From: Sparassis latifolia
Lineage: Eukaryota > Basidiomycota > Agaricomycetes > Polyporales > Sparassidaceae
Direction: 5' to 3'
DNA: 64,000 nt
Assembly (NCBI GenBank): GCA_018466975.1
Contig: CM031562.1
Coordinates: 4,154,001 to 4,218,000 of the forward strand
Shown here: positions 21,239 through 32,952 of the stretch, piece after piece
How the letters are laid out: each line of letters opens with the position of its first letter
Numbering within the stretch: the stretch's first letter is position 1
Notes under the pieces: model-generated
Databases searched by the model: none
Seen by the model: the letters and a program-made list of their open reading frames with translations, nothing else
Told to the model about the DNA's origin: nothing
Position numbers and translations under genes: made by a program

Positions 21239-23042
21239 GGTGTACTGAGATTTCCAAGCCACCACTGGCAGCCACGGTGCGTCACTAGTCACTGGCGTTC
21301 AACGGTTAGCAGCCGTGGGAATAATGTCGGTCTATGCCGCTTACTCCACCATCAGGGAAATATTCGCTTAGTCAGAACTGTACAGAGCACAACGTCCGTA
21401 ACTTTATTTTTCACTTCCTGCCATCGACACCATCGCCGCCCCCGACATTGACGAACGATGGTACGTTGTTGTTCAGACCCAGTATACCTCCAAGAGAGAT
21501 GTACTGATGATAGTTCTGCGAAATAGCCTTCTCAAAAGACCTTCAGGACGAAGCGCATCCTTGCCAAGGCTGCGCGCCAGAACCGGTATGCTTGCAGTAG
21601 TAGTGCACTCTTGCGGTCTTCCTCCTGACTTCTTGCGTGTTAGGCCAATTCCCCAGTGGTTCCGCCTAAAGTCGGATACAAAGATTCAAGTGCGCTAGCC
21701 GGAACTCAGCTTGGTATAACCGTGTCTAATGTTACTGTCCTATAGTATAACGCAAAGCGCCGCCACTGGAGACGCACGAAGCTCAACATCTAAGTCTTCC
21801 GGACTTTCATCGTCGCCTTTGTTGTACTGGGAGAGAACAGATAGGACTTCACCCGAGACATTCACGCACCGCGCCCACGCACCCATGTATTCCTCCGATA
21901 TCGGCTTATGGCTTCACCGCTAAAATATTTCCATGTCATGATCCATCTGTGCGTTTAGTGTTTGTGGGACTTCTCATCGACTTGAGCGCATGCGATCAAT
22001 CTTTGGATGGCTCCTACATGAACTATGTCCTCTCCTTCCTTCTCAGGACTAGTCGTTAATTATGCGCTAGGCGCGGACGTAGTCCCAGATTACCAGGGAG
22101 TATTTCTCGATACGTCCCACTTTTTGGCGGAGTGATTTAATTGGCACACTTTTCCTTACTCTGGCCCCCCCTTTCCGTCGGCCCGATTTTCGTTGGCGCT
22201 CTTGGTGTTGAATTTGGAAATGCTGCTAAGTTGTAACGTTCTTCACCTATGCGGTGTATTCGCAGGTATGCCAGTAAGTTCGACTGATGCGCTTTGGCTG
22301 CGCACATCCAATGCGAACTTGTCTTCCATGACGCGGTGAGAGGGTGTTACCGTTGCAGCTCCAATTCACCTTATGTGAGTAGTAACTTTGGTTCGGTGTG
22401 TATTGGGTTGCATTCTGTCATAAGCTGACACGGGTTCAGGAAGGACCTCATATTGACCGCTTGGTCAAAAAAAGATGCACTTTTGCTGCATCGCGGTATG
22501 CAGGCCAGGACGGTGAGGTCCGCCAGCTACCACCGCTGGCAGCCCTCAATGCCGCCGTGCATATCACAGGCAGGAGCGCTGGGTGATGTTTGATTGCGAC
22601 TGGAAAGAGCCAATCGGCATGGTGTTCACTACAGACTTCTCGAAGCTGACCGACCGAGGACCCGGTGCTCACGAGCGACTTTAATAACATGCAATTTTAT
22701 TTGACGGCCGACGCATGATTGCTCTGACCAACTTGGGGCCATTTGTCTTCAGAGACGGGGGGGAAATTTTTTGTTTTTGTCACATAGTTTCCGAGGAACA
22801 ATTCGCCGTGCCTGTAAAGGTCCGCAGTACTGATGCAGCCTCAACGTTGGCGTTCGCGAAGATCAGCTCACATAAAGATTTATTACCGCAGAGACGTTTG
22901 ATCCAAGCACGCGGGTCAGTTCAATTCCTCCAATCCAAGCAGTGATCACGGACCACATGGCAAGTAGTGAGTGGTTTGGCTTCATTTTCACAAAAACTAT
23001 AACACAAACTTACCGCAGGCGATAACACCAGCAGATCATTAT
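21239..23042. other. long spacer without recognised gene
   Basis: I see no coherent reading frame or RNA gene between the FKBP start and 23042. The first 200 bp should hold the FKBP promoter. Confidence 0.5.
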
Positions 23043-23400
23043 CTACAATTGGCCAGTACGCACTGCTGCAGCGACGGAGGCTATCAAACGCATGCGCGAC
23101 ATACAGGTCGTGTGCTTCTCCAAATATATGACATTCACTGACTCCTCTTTGATCTGGCCGTTCGCATACACCAGAGCACTGCGCGGTGCCACCGTCACGT
23201 CCTCATCTAGTCCGTTATGGACTCCACCCCCGCCGTGAAAACTACAGCCGTTGACATCCATGGGAAACCCGATAAGAATGCGATCGTCAACCGGTGGATA
23301 CATGCTACAGCGACGCAGAAGCTATCAAGCACATGGGCTTTATCCAGATCGTGGGCTCTCTTCGTGCACCACGTAGGATCCATGCTACACTGACTCGGCC
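23043..23400 (-). pseudogene. fragment of an uncharacterised agaricomycete protein, partly duplicated
   Basis: The frame at 23303-23043 contains FPMDVNGCSFHGGGGVHNG, DEDVTVAPRSALVY and ESVNVIYLEKH, which reads like the C-terminal part of a real protein, but no upstream exon connects. Just upstream on the same strand (about 23380-23300) another piece reads AHDLDKAHVLDSFCVAVAC after a frame change. It resembles the continuation of the first piece (YLEKHTTCMSRMRLIASVAAAV). So two diverged copies of the same end seem to lie in tandem. I do not know the function; decay is likely. Confidence 0.35.
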
Positions 23401-23619
23401 CTTTTCATGCTTTGCAGTGCAATGGCGGCAGGATGTCCATTTCACCTTGCACCATTACAGATTTAATATCCAGGCCCCAGTGCAGGAACACTAACAACTG
23501 GGAGAAGCCACTCTCCGAAGATCATAACGGAGCGGAAGCTGTCATGTCCGCAGTTGTTTCACTAAGTATTCTACTTGTGTGTCTTCGAGAATCAGTAGTA
23601 TAGTATATAAGTTGTCAAT

Positions 23620-23716
23620 GCCCGCCTAGCTCAATCGGATAGAGCGTCAGACTCTTATCGTCTGGCGAGAGACGGTGCCAATCTGAAGGCTGTGGGTTCG
23701 ACCCCCACGGTGGGCT
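23620..23716 (+). tRNA. tRNA-Lys (anticodon CTT), intron-containing
   Basis: The acceptor stem pairs GCCCGCC with GGTGGGC. The D-arm is GCTC/GAGC. The anticodon stem TCAGA/TCTGA encloses a loop with CTT. An intron of about two dozen bases follows the base after the anticodon, at the standard tRNA intron site. The T-arm is GTGGG-TTCGACC-CCCAC. A T-rich run at about 23721-23732 serves as Pol III terminator. Confidence 0.93.
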
Positions 23717-23732
23717 AGTAGTTTTGTTTTTA

Positions 23733-24149
23733 TCATGTTCTAGATGCGAAGGTGGGCTGGAAGTGCCTGAGAAGTTAGTGTTGGCCTGGAATACGGTTAC
23801 CCCGGGACCGTTGGCAGTGCGCCCGTAGTTGTTCTCCTATTGGCGGTAAAGGATCTTTTTTGTACGAATAGGTTATCTTTCAACCGAGCGTTGTTTCGCA
23901 AGTGCAAAGAGATGTTACATGCTCGATATTTAATTCCATTGACAGGACGACTGGGACGAAGGCGATAGCCTCTGATCCTAACAAGTGCAAACAACGCCTC
24001 AACCACGTGCTCGGTATTGCACCGTGTCATGCTATGTGCACCGTGTACATCGTATGCAGCCTGGTCTGCGCTGGCACCCTGAGCTTTCTAGCCTGAAGAG
24101 CTCTCTCCATCTCAACCTCTGTTCTTGTATCAATCAAACGTAGCTCGTG
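23733..24149. other. spacer and presumed promoter of the GET1-like gene
   Basis: About 420 bp without recognised gene. No TATA box stands out near the downstream ATG. Confidence 0.5.
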
Positions 24150-25015
24150 ATGTCTCTAATAGTGACCATCTTTGTGTTGGTCTTCATGACTGAGCTGATC
24201 TCCTGGATCGGCAAATCCGTCTTGTTCGATTTTGTGAGTGTTCGGTGGTATGCCTTACAATACTGACATCTGACACGACGTTTGTTTCCCCTGTGCTGGG
24301 CGGGATAGGTGTACGCGCTTTATCTGCGCATATTCTGCTCCGCCGCTGTCGCGCGGCAGCGCAAGCTTAAGTCGGAGATATTAGTGGGAAAGAAGGAGCT
24401 CCTGCAGACGAGTGCACAGGACCAGTTCGCGAAGTGGGCGAAACTGAGGAGGAGTGTAGACAAGGGGTTGGCTGATCTGGAGAAGCTCAGTAAGTGTCCG
24501 CATCCAGCGTCATGTCGCCGACGGAACGTCTGGGTCTCAGGAGAGAGATGCGTGTCATTGCCTCGTCGCCTTTCGCACAATCATACCTAACATGTCACAC
24601 TAACGCGATTGCAGACAGCGAGCTCTCCTCGTACCGATCGTCATTTTCGCTGAAGTTCAACGGCGCCATCTGGCTCCTGACGACGGGGCTGCAGTTCTTC
24701 GTGAGTTGGTGGTACCGCAAAACAGCAGTATTTTTCCTTCCGCCAGGGTGGTTCGGGCCCGTCACCTGGTGGTTGGCGTTGCCATTCGCCCCCGCAGGCT
24801 CTGTGAGCTGCGGGGTTTGGCAGATGGCCTGTAGGCGGGTGATTAAGGTGGGCGAACGTGTGGTGAGAGATCTAGTGATGGGTGAGTGTTTTTCGAAAGT
24901 TTCTGAACGTTCCAAGCCACTCTACTGACGCAGTCGCTTGGCAGTAGAATCCGAGTCCGTAACTATTCCGTCGGAACAGCAGAAAGCTACTCCTGCCGGA
25001 GAGAAGAGTTCATGA
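24150..25015 (+). CDS. get1: GET1/WRB-like tail-anchored protein insertion receptor subunit
   Basis: Four exons (24150-24233, 24309-24489, 24615-24881, 24945-25015) give 200 residues. The topology fits the GET1 family: an N-terminal membrane segment ([20 protein letters not shown]), a cytosolic coiled coil ([19 protein letters not shown] through [24 protein letters not shown]), and two C-terminal membrane segments (about residues 107-130 and 145-170). The coiled coil with FAKWAKLRR is the family signature and is where Get3 docks. With Get2 it forms the ER receptor that inserts tail-anchored proteins delivered by Get3. All splice joins keep frame, including the one-base join that yields Val at exon 4. 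Confidence 0.9.
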
Positions 25016-26476
25016 CGGGGTGTGCCGTTGGTCCGCGTTTACGGCGGTGTAGTTCTGCGATCGTTATCTCGCACATGGATCTTGAATATTGAATGTTATT
25101 CGTTGACTTACCCCCGGGCTCCTTGGACTCGTACCACCACCTGGTGCGGATTTTCCCACGCTCTTCGCCGAGCAAAGAGAGGGAGCATCGTCCGATGCTC
25201 CCAGTCAACGCAGATTCTCACCTATGGGAGGACTGTAGACGCCACCAACAGACAGACAGCCGACTCGACATCGTCCGATTCGCCATTGCGGCAGTCATTC
25301 CCCCGCGTGTTCACTCGACAGGGTACATCCGACTTCGTCGCGATGCATCCACCAGCCTGGATCCTCAAACCTTCTACTCTGTCCATCCTCGACATGCATC
25401 CACTATCCAGCACTTGCCATCCATCTCTCTGCCTCAATTGAGGTCTTCATTTTAGGTATCCCACCACCACTTTTCCGCCTCACACGATTCACACACGGGA
25501 GCATTTGCCGAAAGACGGCTGCATGAACCTACGGGAGTTGTGCCCCGCCATAGCAGGAATGCGTTTGCGGCCTTAGTCGACGTGGCGTAGTACGCCGATG
25601 GGGAGGGGTAATAAGCAGGGATGCTGAACCCTCTTCGTCCCAACCGTGAATCGCTGACGTGGAAGGAGGTTCGATGGGAGGACGGGATGGAGCTTTGATG
25701 CGGGTGAGTAGAGTTTGGTGAATGCGAGCTAGGCGGGGAACACGTTGAGGATGGCAAGAGGTTCAGTCGGTGTGAAGGGCTTTCTCGGTTTCTTTTTTCT
25801 ATCTCTCCGTTCTCCTTTTTTCACTTCATAGACTCCCACCGTTGACATCACTTCCCCACACCCGAACAACGCAGTACTCATGAGACACCGCTGCTTTCAT
25901 GGCAGCAAAGACACTTCTATTTTTCGACAACCCCTTACCAGCGCGTATTTACCTACGTTAGAGACTGTTCCTTGGCGCACTTGATCGCCTGCTTGCAGTA
26001 TAAATACACAGATTTTCATCATCGTTGACTTACCCCTTCAGGACTGTAGTCTAAAAGATAAGATAAGATCTGGATTGTTCCGAAGTCCGTGTCTCCGGAC
26101 GCAACGCCAGGTTGTCCGCGCGTACATACCACACAATGCAATTCTATTGCAGAGAAATGCACACAAAGACAGTGGAAGGCGATAGCGCAAGCACTAGTGC
26201 GCATAGGTGAAATACGACCGGTTATGAAGGAAACCGAGCGAGGACGTCCGCAATTGCAAGATGGATCGCACGGGACGCCGGAGACGAGACGGAGACGGCG
26301 TGCGACGGAATGAGGAAGATCCGGGGTCCTGCAGGGGGCACGTGAATTGAGTGACGTCTACTTTCCATATGTGGAATACGGTATAGCGGAGAGCCGCCAC
26401 AGTACTTATACTCGTCTAGAACATGTCTCTCTCCTAACTCCATCTTTCCCTTCTCCACCTCTTTCCTCGCACAACC
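25016..26476. other. long upstream region of malate synthase, no recognised gene
   Basis: About 1.46 kb with no coherent coding pattern on either strand. A TATAAATA motif sits near 25999, too far from the ATG at 26477 to be its obvious TATA box. A tandem GATA motif lies at 26057-26070. The last 60 bp before the ATG are C/T-rich. A CGTTGACTTACCCC segment occurs twice (near 25099 and 26025). Confidence 0.5.
26057..26070 (+). promoter_or_regulatory. tandem GATA motif upstream of malate synthase
   Basis: GATAAGATAAGATC contains two overlapping GATAAG sites, the core bound by fungal GATA factors such as AreA. The same 14-mer lies upstream of the kinase-like gene at 45203-45216. Binding is inferred only. 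Confidence 0.4.
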
Positions 26477-28378
26477 ATGCTTGCCGGAGTCCAGATTCAC
26501 ACAAAGGAGGGCCAGCAGGCTCAGTCTGAGATCCTCACCAACGACGCCCTCAAGTTCCTCGCAGCGTTGCACAGGACTTTCGAGTCCACCCGCCAGAGCC
26601 TCCTTACCGCTCGCGAGGCTGCTCAGCTTCGTCTCGATGCGGGTGTTTCACTTGACTTCCCCGCAGAGACTGCTCACATTCGCGCGGACCCCTCTTGGCT
26701 CTGCGCACCTCCCGCGCCCGGTTTGGAGGATAGGAGAGTCGAGATCACAGGCCCGACGGACAGGAAGATGGTCATCAACGCCCTGAACAGCGGCGCAAAG
26801 ACCTTCATGGCTGACTTCGAGGGTGAGTTTTCATTCAGCCTCGTAGCTGGCGTTAGTTATCCTGACTGACTATCGGTTGTTTTCAGATGCTAATTCGCCT
26901 ACGTTTGCCAACATGATCAACGGTCAGGTGAACCTGCGCGACGCCATCAGAAGGCAGATTGACTTCGAATCCGGAGGCAAATCGTACAGGCTTGTGGAGA
27001 AGCCGGCCGTTCTCATTGTTCGGTACGTTTTCTGTCCGTCCTGTTTCTCCTAGGTTCTCACGTGTTGATTCCCAGTCCTCGTGGATGGCACCTCGACGAG
27101 CCCCGTTTAACCATCGACAACGTGCCAATTTCGGGTTCGCTTTTCGACTTTGGTTTGTACTTCTTCCACAATGCCAAGGAGCTCGTCAAGCGCGGCCTCG
27201 GCCCATATTTCTACTTGCCCAAAATGGAACACTACCTCGAGGCGCGTCTCTGGAATGACGTTTTCAACTTCTCGCAGTCGTATATTGGCATGCCGCTCGG
27301 CACCATCAGGGGCACCGTGCTCATCGAGACTCTCCCCGCCGCGTTCCAGATGGAAGAAATATTGTTCGAGTTGCGGACCCATTCCTCTGGTCTGAACTGT
27401 GGTCGGTGAGTGCATCTGTGGTTCTTGGACAAATATGTTATATTGATTTTGGGTTTCGCTTTTAGTTGGGATTACATCTTCAGCTTCATTAAAAGGCGAA
27501 GAGCCGATAAGAGCGCTGTCCTCCCCGACCGCAAGGATGTCACCATGGAGTCGCCATTCATGGACGCCTACGTCCGCCTGCTCATCCAGACTTGCCATAA
27601 GTAGGTTGGCACGCGCTTGCCCTAGACCTTCAGAGTCTGACCTCCTGTCTATAGGCGCAAGGTTGCGGCAATGGGCGGCATGTCTGCACAAATCCCGATT
27701 AAGAACGACCCGAAGGCGAATGAGATCGCCATGCAAAAGGTCAAGGCGGACAAGCTGCGTGAGGTCACCAACGGCCACGATGGCACGTGGATCGCGCACC
27801 CCCTCATTAACCAGATCGCCATGGACATCTTCAACCAGTACATGCTTGGCCCCCACCAGGTATGGTTGTACCCGCTGCATATACGCGATTTGTGCTAACA
27901 GGTGGTACAGTACCATGTCCGCCGTGAGGATGTCAAGGTCACCGCGGCCGACCTCCTGAACACCAATGTGTCTGGCCATATCACCGCAGAGGGTATCCGC
28001 TCAAATGTCGCCACCTCGCTTGCCTACAGCGCAGCGTGGCTCGGTGGCGGCGGTTGCATTCCCCTCAACTGGCTTATGGAGGACGCCGCGACGGCAGAAA
28101 TCACCCGTGTGCAGCTCTGGCAGTGGGTCAAGCACAGTTCGCGGATCTCTGACACCGGGGAGACGATCTCCGCCGACCTCATCGACCGCGTCGTGGACGA
28201 GGTCGCGCCAACGGTGAAGGGCGCCGGAATCACAGATCAGAACCTCGACATCGTCATCAAGTACCTCAAGAGCCAGATTCGCAAAGAGTGGCCGAGCGAC
28301 TTCCTGACGAGCGACTTGATGGGCTATCTCGCTGTTGCGGACGGTTGCCCGGCTCAGTGGCAGCGCAGCGTTCTGTGA
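26477..28378 (+). CDS. mls1: malate synthase
   Basis: Six exons (26477-26822, 26887-27022, 27076-27405, 27466-27600, 27655-27859, 27911-28378) give 539 residues, the normal length for malate synthase A. Clear signatures are [81 protein letters not shown], and [19 protein letters not shown]. It condenses glyoxylate with acetyl-CoA to malate, the last step of the glyoxylate shunt used for growth on acetate and fatty acids. The protein ends in SVL rather than the classic peroxisomal SKL, so its location is uncertain: a weak S-x-L signal or cytosolic. The start at CCATGC is the first ATG in frame after a pyrimidine-rich leader. Confidence 0.95.
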
Positions 28379-28990
28379 GCGGTGGCGGTCAGTGTTCCGA
28401 ATTAGCAGCGTTGTCTCCTTTGTAGCATTATTATCTCCTCGTTGTTACAACGGTATTTCCGGCAGTGTACATTAGTCACGAATCCAAATACTGTCTTCGG
28501 CATACGTCGCGAAGTTAGCTAAAATCTTTCAGTTAGAGTGCTTTGAATGACTCAGAGCCTTGTCTCGTTAACCACCCGAAATGTGCCTCTGGAAAGTTGT
28601 GTCGGTATCTAGATGCCAGTGCTCTTCATCAGCTAGTACAGGATACTTAGGCTGGAATCAAATCCGGGCTTGCGCTTGGTCAATACTGTCGGTGCCACTC
28701 AATTTATTCAGCGGGGCAGCTGAGCGATTTTCCACCTGAGTAAGGGAGCCGCACACTGGGACTCGTCGCTCACATCTATGCTCGGACTGTGAGACACAGA
28801 GTAAGACAGTTCTATATGGAAGAATTCCTTCGGAGTACATGATACACACATCGTAGATTTGATAGATACATATGCCGCATTGACTTTTAAGATGAGCATG
28901 TTGCAACTCCAGAGCCTTGAACAGATCGCACGGCAGAAAAGTCCAGCACGGTCAGTTCGGAAGGTACTCTGCTCCTTCGCGGAAGACCCC
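28379..28990. other. spacer between convergent genes, no recognised gene
   Basis: About 610 bp between malate synthase and the convergent DUF6697 gene. It should contain both 3' untranslated regions. I see no RNA gene or repeat in it. Confidence 0.5.
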
Positions 28991-31029
28991 TTACTCAAAC
29001 TCTTCGTCCTTCGCAAGAGTGGTATCCAGGTTAGTTTGGGAGCGTTTCCGTTTCCTCAATACGTGGGCCCCGCGATCATTTGAAAGTTTCGCCTCCTCCT
29101 TCCCCTTCCCCTTCCTTTTTGGTTCTGTTTTGGTGATGCGGTTCTCCAAAAATCCCGGATACTTCTCTGCGAGCTCCCGCTGAAGCTCTTCATCGTAGGC
29201 GATACATTTCATGCACCACAGTGCTATAATCTGTGCGTGCAGGTAGGTGAGAAACAAGCAGAGTAACGATAGCGATTCAAGCCCACCAGATTTCCGGATT
29301 CGAATGCAGCCATGATATCATCAGGATCCTGTATGAATTTATTCTTTCCGGCGAGCGCCTTCTGCAGCTCCTGGGCAGTCGGCTCGCGGCGATACTTTCG
29401 AAGGAGGTGAAGACGAGCCCGTACGTCCTTGTCTTGACTGCGCTTCGCGATCAGAGACGCGAAGGCATTCTGCATCTATCGTTAAATTTCAGCCCAAGCC
29501 CGCTTGCACCACTCCAGTACTTTACGAACCTTCTTGGGCATATTCCTGAATTCCTCCGGCGAGAGCGGCTTGTCTGACTGGGATAACTTGTAATCGCCCA
29601 TGTACTGGAATCGGTTTACTCCCCATCGCACAAACACCTTGCTTACAGCAGCCCAGCCTTCATCCCCAACTGCGCGAGTAACTCTACACAGAAGACCCGG
29701 GTGACCTGGCTCTCTCGGAAGATGGGGGTTCATGTCGAGTGTCGGGTACAAAAAGTCTTTGAACCCCTTCGGGTGCTTTGGTACGACAGACGGGCGCAGC
29801 CCGAGTATTGGTCCGCCAAAGACTTTCGAGGTGAAGGTCCGAGAAAACATGACAGACCGGATAGCGGAGTCAAGAGTAACTGGGAAGGGGTCCAGCCCGA
29901 TAGGATGGAGACGGTCGGCGATTGCGTCTTCGTTCAGGATATCCTCGCCGATCTCGACCTTCAGCTGTTGTACCAGGAACATGAGTTAGAAGGTCAAAGT
30001 AGGGCATATTTGGCGGCGCACCTCTTGCTTGACCTCCCGACGAATATTCTCCTTCCGTTGAGGAGCCTTGCTTGAGGCGAGTGACTTTTTCCTATCTCGT
30101 GCTTGTACTGTAGCTTGAGACGAAGCGTTGGGTCTATTGGATCGCGTTGGTGGGAGGACGACTTCTACGATCAGTTTCGGCTTCTTCCTCGGTGGCTTGA
30201 CATCTTCTGATTTTAAGTCCAACGGATTGTCCAACCACTCTAATGGAAGTGCGATAGGCGATGGAGATATCTTCTTGACAATATTTAAGGTCCCTGGTTG
30301 TGCGTGGTCATCCGATCGGTCTGCATCCGAAGTTCTATGAAGATCTCTTGAGGAACCCTGCACAAATTCCTGGCAGTGCTTGTCATTGGAGAATTTGATG
30401 TCATCGACAGAAATTACCACTAGCACTCACGGGAACATCCCGATACTGAGTGTGGACAGCTTTCGTCCAGCCTGGAAAACTGAGGGCGTCCTGCGAGATG
30501 TCGTAGGCAAAACAACGTGCAATGCCCGATACGACTGACCTCACCAGGAACGAACTCGATATCATGCGATTTGGAATCTAGCTCTTCCAGATTAATCTCC
30601 GGTATCGTGCGCCGGTCAGAACTCAGGATAGGTTCGCACTGACATGACGAGGTAGCTTACCTGACTTGGTGAGATAATTGTATGCTCATGTTCCCGCTCA
30701 ACAACTCGTGGGGTGTCCGAGGCATTGTCTGGTCCGTTAGCCTCATCTATATCTTTATCGGGATTTTCTGTGTCAACGAACTGCTGAACGGTTTGTCTCA
30801 ACGCAACAAGCTCGTGTCCATGCTGTTGAACAAGGGCAACTAGCTCCTCGAATTCGCCTGTGGCGTGCCAGTGCTGTGCGGGTGCTGCTATCGCAACCGC
30901 AGGCCCAGAGTCGGCACTGCGAGTCGTATTTGTCGAAAGTTGCATGGTCTGGCGCAAGGCGGCAAGCTCGACAGCCTGTGCGCGTACAATCTCGTGCAGC
31001 TCCTCCACTCGCTCATTCACATCGACCAT
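28991..31029 (-). CDS. DUF6697-type protein with N-terminal coiled coil
   Basis: Seven exons (31029-30661, 30638-30540, 30490-30431, 30369-30022, 29964-29530, 29475-29287, 29230-28991) give 579 residues, all joins in frame. The N-terminus (residues 1-95) is a heptad-like coiled coil with two similar halves (ELAALRQTM and ELVALRQTV). A basic middle (PPRKKPKLIVEVVLPPTR) could be a nuclear localisation signal. The conserved domain follows: FSRTFTSKVFGG, DFLYPTLDMNPHLPREPGHPG, FQYMGDYKLSQSDKPLSPEEF and WCMKCIAYDEELQREL. I know this as the agaricomycete DUF6697 domain; the name is from memory. Function unknown. A paralogue lies at 40160-42796 in the opposite orientation. Exons 2 and 3 are small and the least certain. 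Confidence 0.78.
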
Positions 31030-31902
31030 CGGCCAGAGACATCAGCACAGAAGATGGAAATAGAGTGACTGTGCTGCCCGAACACAGAGTGAAGCGGTAT
31101 GTAGTGCTCAGTGGCGGCCCCGCGTAGTCTCCCGAGGGCAGATGGTAGACACTCTGCTTCAACCTCGTACCTCGGATATCCGTGTCTGACGTCTGCTTTC
31201 TATTACGGGCTCTTACTAGGAGGTCTTGATTGCCGAACCGGCACATCACGTGCTGTCACAACGCGTCTGTAAATCGCGCCGAACGCGTCGCGTTTCGAGC
31301 GCAAGAAGCACCCATTGTCCTGTGCTGCATGTGTATACAATACTTTCCAACGGGTATATTAATTGAGATTGATTTGGGAGACTTTGCAGTCTTATCTGCT
31401 TTGTACTGGTCCAAGAGGGCATTACATGTTTGAATCTCGTAGGAATCCCTCTATTCTCTGTGCTCCGCGCCCAAGCAAAATTCACCATTCCATCACCCAT
31501 CTATTGTAGCACCTCATCTCACCTGCGATGTGCCCAAACCAGGGTGGAGAGGATCTTCAGGAAGACTTTCGTGAATTTCGGCGGATTTACAGCGCCACCT
31601 GCATCACGTGGTATCACAAAGGTTTAAGATTCCGCATTAGAAAGAACTACCAAACTTTAGGCTCCGCCTAAATTGTCCGACCTCTCGACAAGGAGGCGCG
31701 TTAGAAAGCAGACTAGCCCCGCGCGGGCCCGCCTGATCTCCCCTCTGCCGCTGCGTCACGGTTGCGGTCACGGTGTGATCGCGGCGTTGTTGAGCTTTGT
31801 GTACGCGCCGATCTTGCTCTCATCCACCATCTCTTGAGCAGCGAGTTGGAGCTCACAAGAAGCTGCTTGCTGTTCATCGCTGGGATATTTGGGGAGTGTG
31901 CC
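31030..31902. promoter_or_regulatory. divergent promoter region between DUF6697 gene and peptidyl-tRNA hydrolase
   Basis: An 870-bp gap between divergent starts. No coherent coding frame is visible. A GC-rich stretch lies near 31715-31770. Confidence 0.45.
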
Positions 31903-32598
31903 ATGGCCGCCATTCGTGAACTTTTAATTGTTGGTCTAGGGAATCTTCCGTATCCTGCTACAAGACACAGGTAAATAGATCAGTGCTGTAGCTCGACGCT
32001 TGTGCTAAGGATCGTGCTCATGGAGGTATAAGCGTAGGGCATCTCATTCTTGATGCTCTGGCCTCTTCCAACGGCATGTCTCTGCGGCTGGACCGAGTCG
32101 TTGGAGGCTTTGTGGCAAGTAAATCGGACGTCCCGTTCGGTAAAATTACGGTCAGCCTTACGCTGTTCAAGCCCAGTGAGTAATTCTACCCGTATGTTGG
32201 GCGTCTGTCCGTAAAGGGATGTATTACATGCAGATGCCTTTATGAATATTTCTGGACGATCCGTCGCAAATGCACTGCGCAAAACCGTCGTGTCGCCCTC
32301 AAATCTGATTGTAATACATGACGATCTGTTGCGCAAACCATCGACTCTATCCCACAAATTCGGAGGCTCAGCAAATGGTCACAACGGAGTGAAGAGCATC
32401 ATCGCCGGTCTTGGCGGGGAAACCGGGTTCCATCGTCTAAGGATTGGAATTGGACGTGAGGGGGATGCCGCTGAGTATGTTCTTGACCGGCTTCCGTTAG
32501 ACGAGCGTCTTTTCTGGAGTAAAGGAGGTGAAGGTTTCGAGCTCGTCTGTGGAGAGATCGCGAAGATTGCCTCGCGGAAAGGAAATGGTCTGCGATAG
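31903..32598 (+). CDS. pth1: peptidyl-tRNA hydrolase, Pth1 family
   Basis: Three exons (31903-31970, 32033-32175, 32234-32598) give 191 residues, the usual Pth size. Motifs: LLIVGLGNLPYPATRHSVGH at the N-terminus with the catalytic His of TRHS-VGH, FMNISGRSV, VIHDDL with the catalytic Asp, and GGSANGHNGVKSI. The family usually has TRHN, so Ser here is a known type of variation and not a break. The enzyme frees tRNA from stalled or dropped-off peptidyl-tRNA; in fungi this form often acts in mitochondria, though no strong targeting peptide is visible. The start is in good context (GCCATGG). Confidence 0.92.
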
Positions 32599-32952
32599 CG
32601 CCAGAAAACTTGAAGGTCCCGGATGGTTGCTCTTAATACCACCCTGGTCGTGTACGCATATACCCCATTCATCACCACTGCATATGGCACGATGCGTGAC
32701 CATCGACCATCAGTGAGTATGTGATCTCGAAGTCTCTCTAGTCGTTTCGCGTACCAGTACTCAAGTCGTCTTGGCTCCACAGGTCATCGCCCTTCAGGTG
32801 GCGGAAACAGAAAACAGTAGATAGCGATAAACCAAGCAATGGCAAATCATAGCGAAATACAACCAACGAACACGAGTAAAGACAATCAGGACAATGATAC
32901 AGATCAGTAGAAGACGTAGTCAATAAATCATCAAAAGTCGTCAACAACCAAG
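32599..32952. other. spacer between convergent genes
   Basis: About 350 bp between the hydrolase stop and the SMR gene stop. I see nothing beyond expected 3' untranslated sequence. Confidence 0.5.

Noticed and set aside
27107..27979. 290-codon minus-strand frame
   Set aside because: Antisense to malate synthase exons and crosses their introns without any motif of its own.
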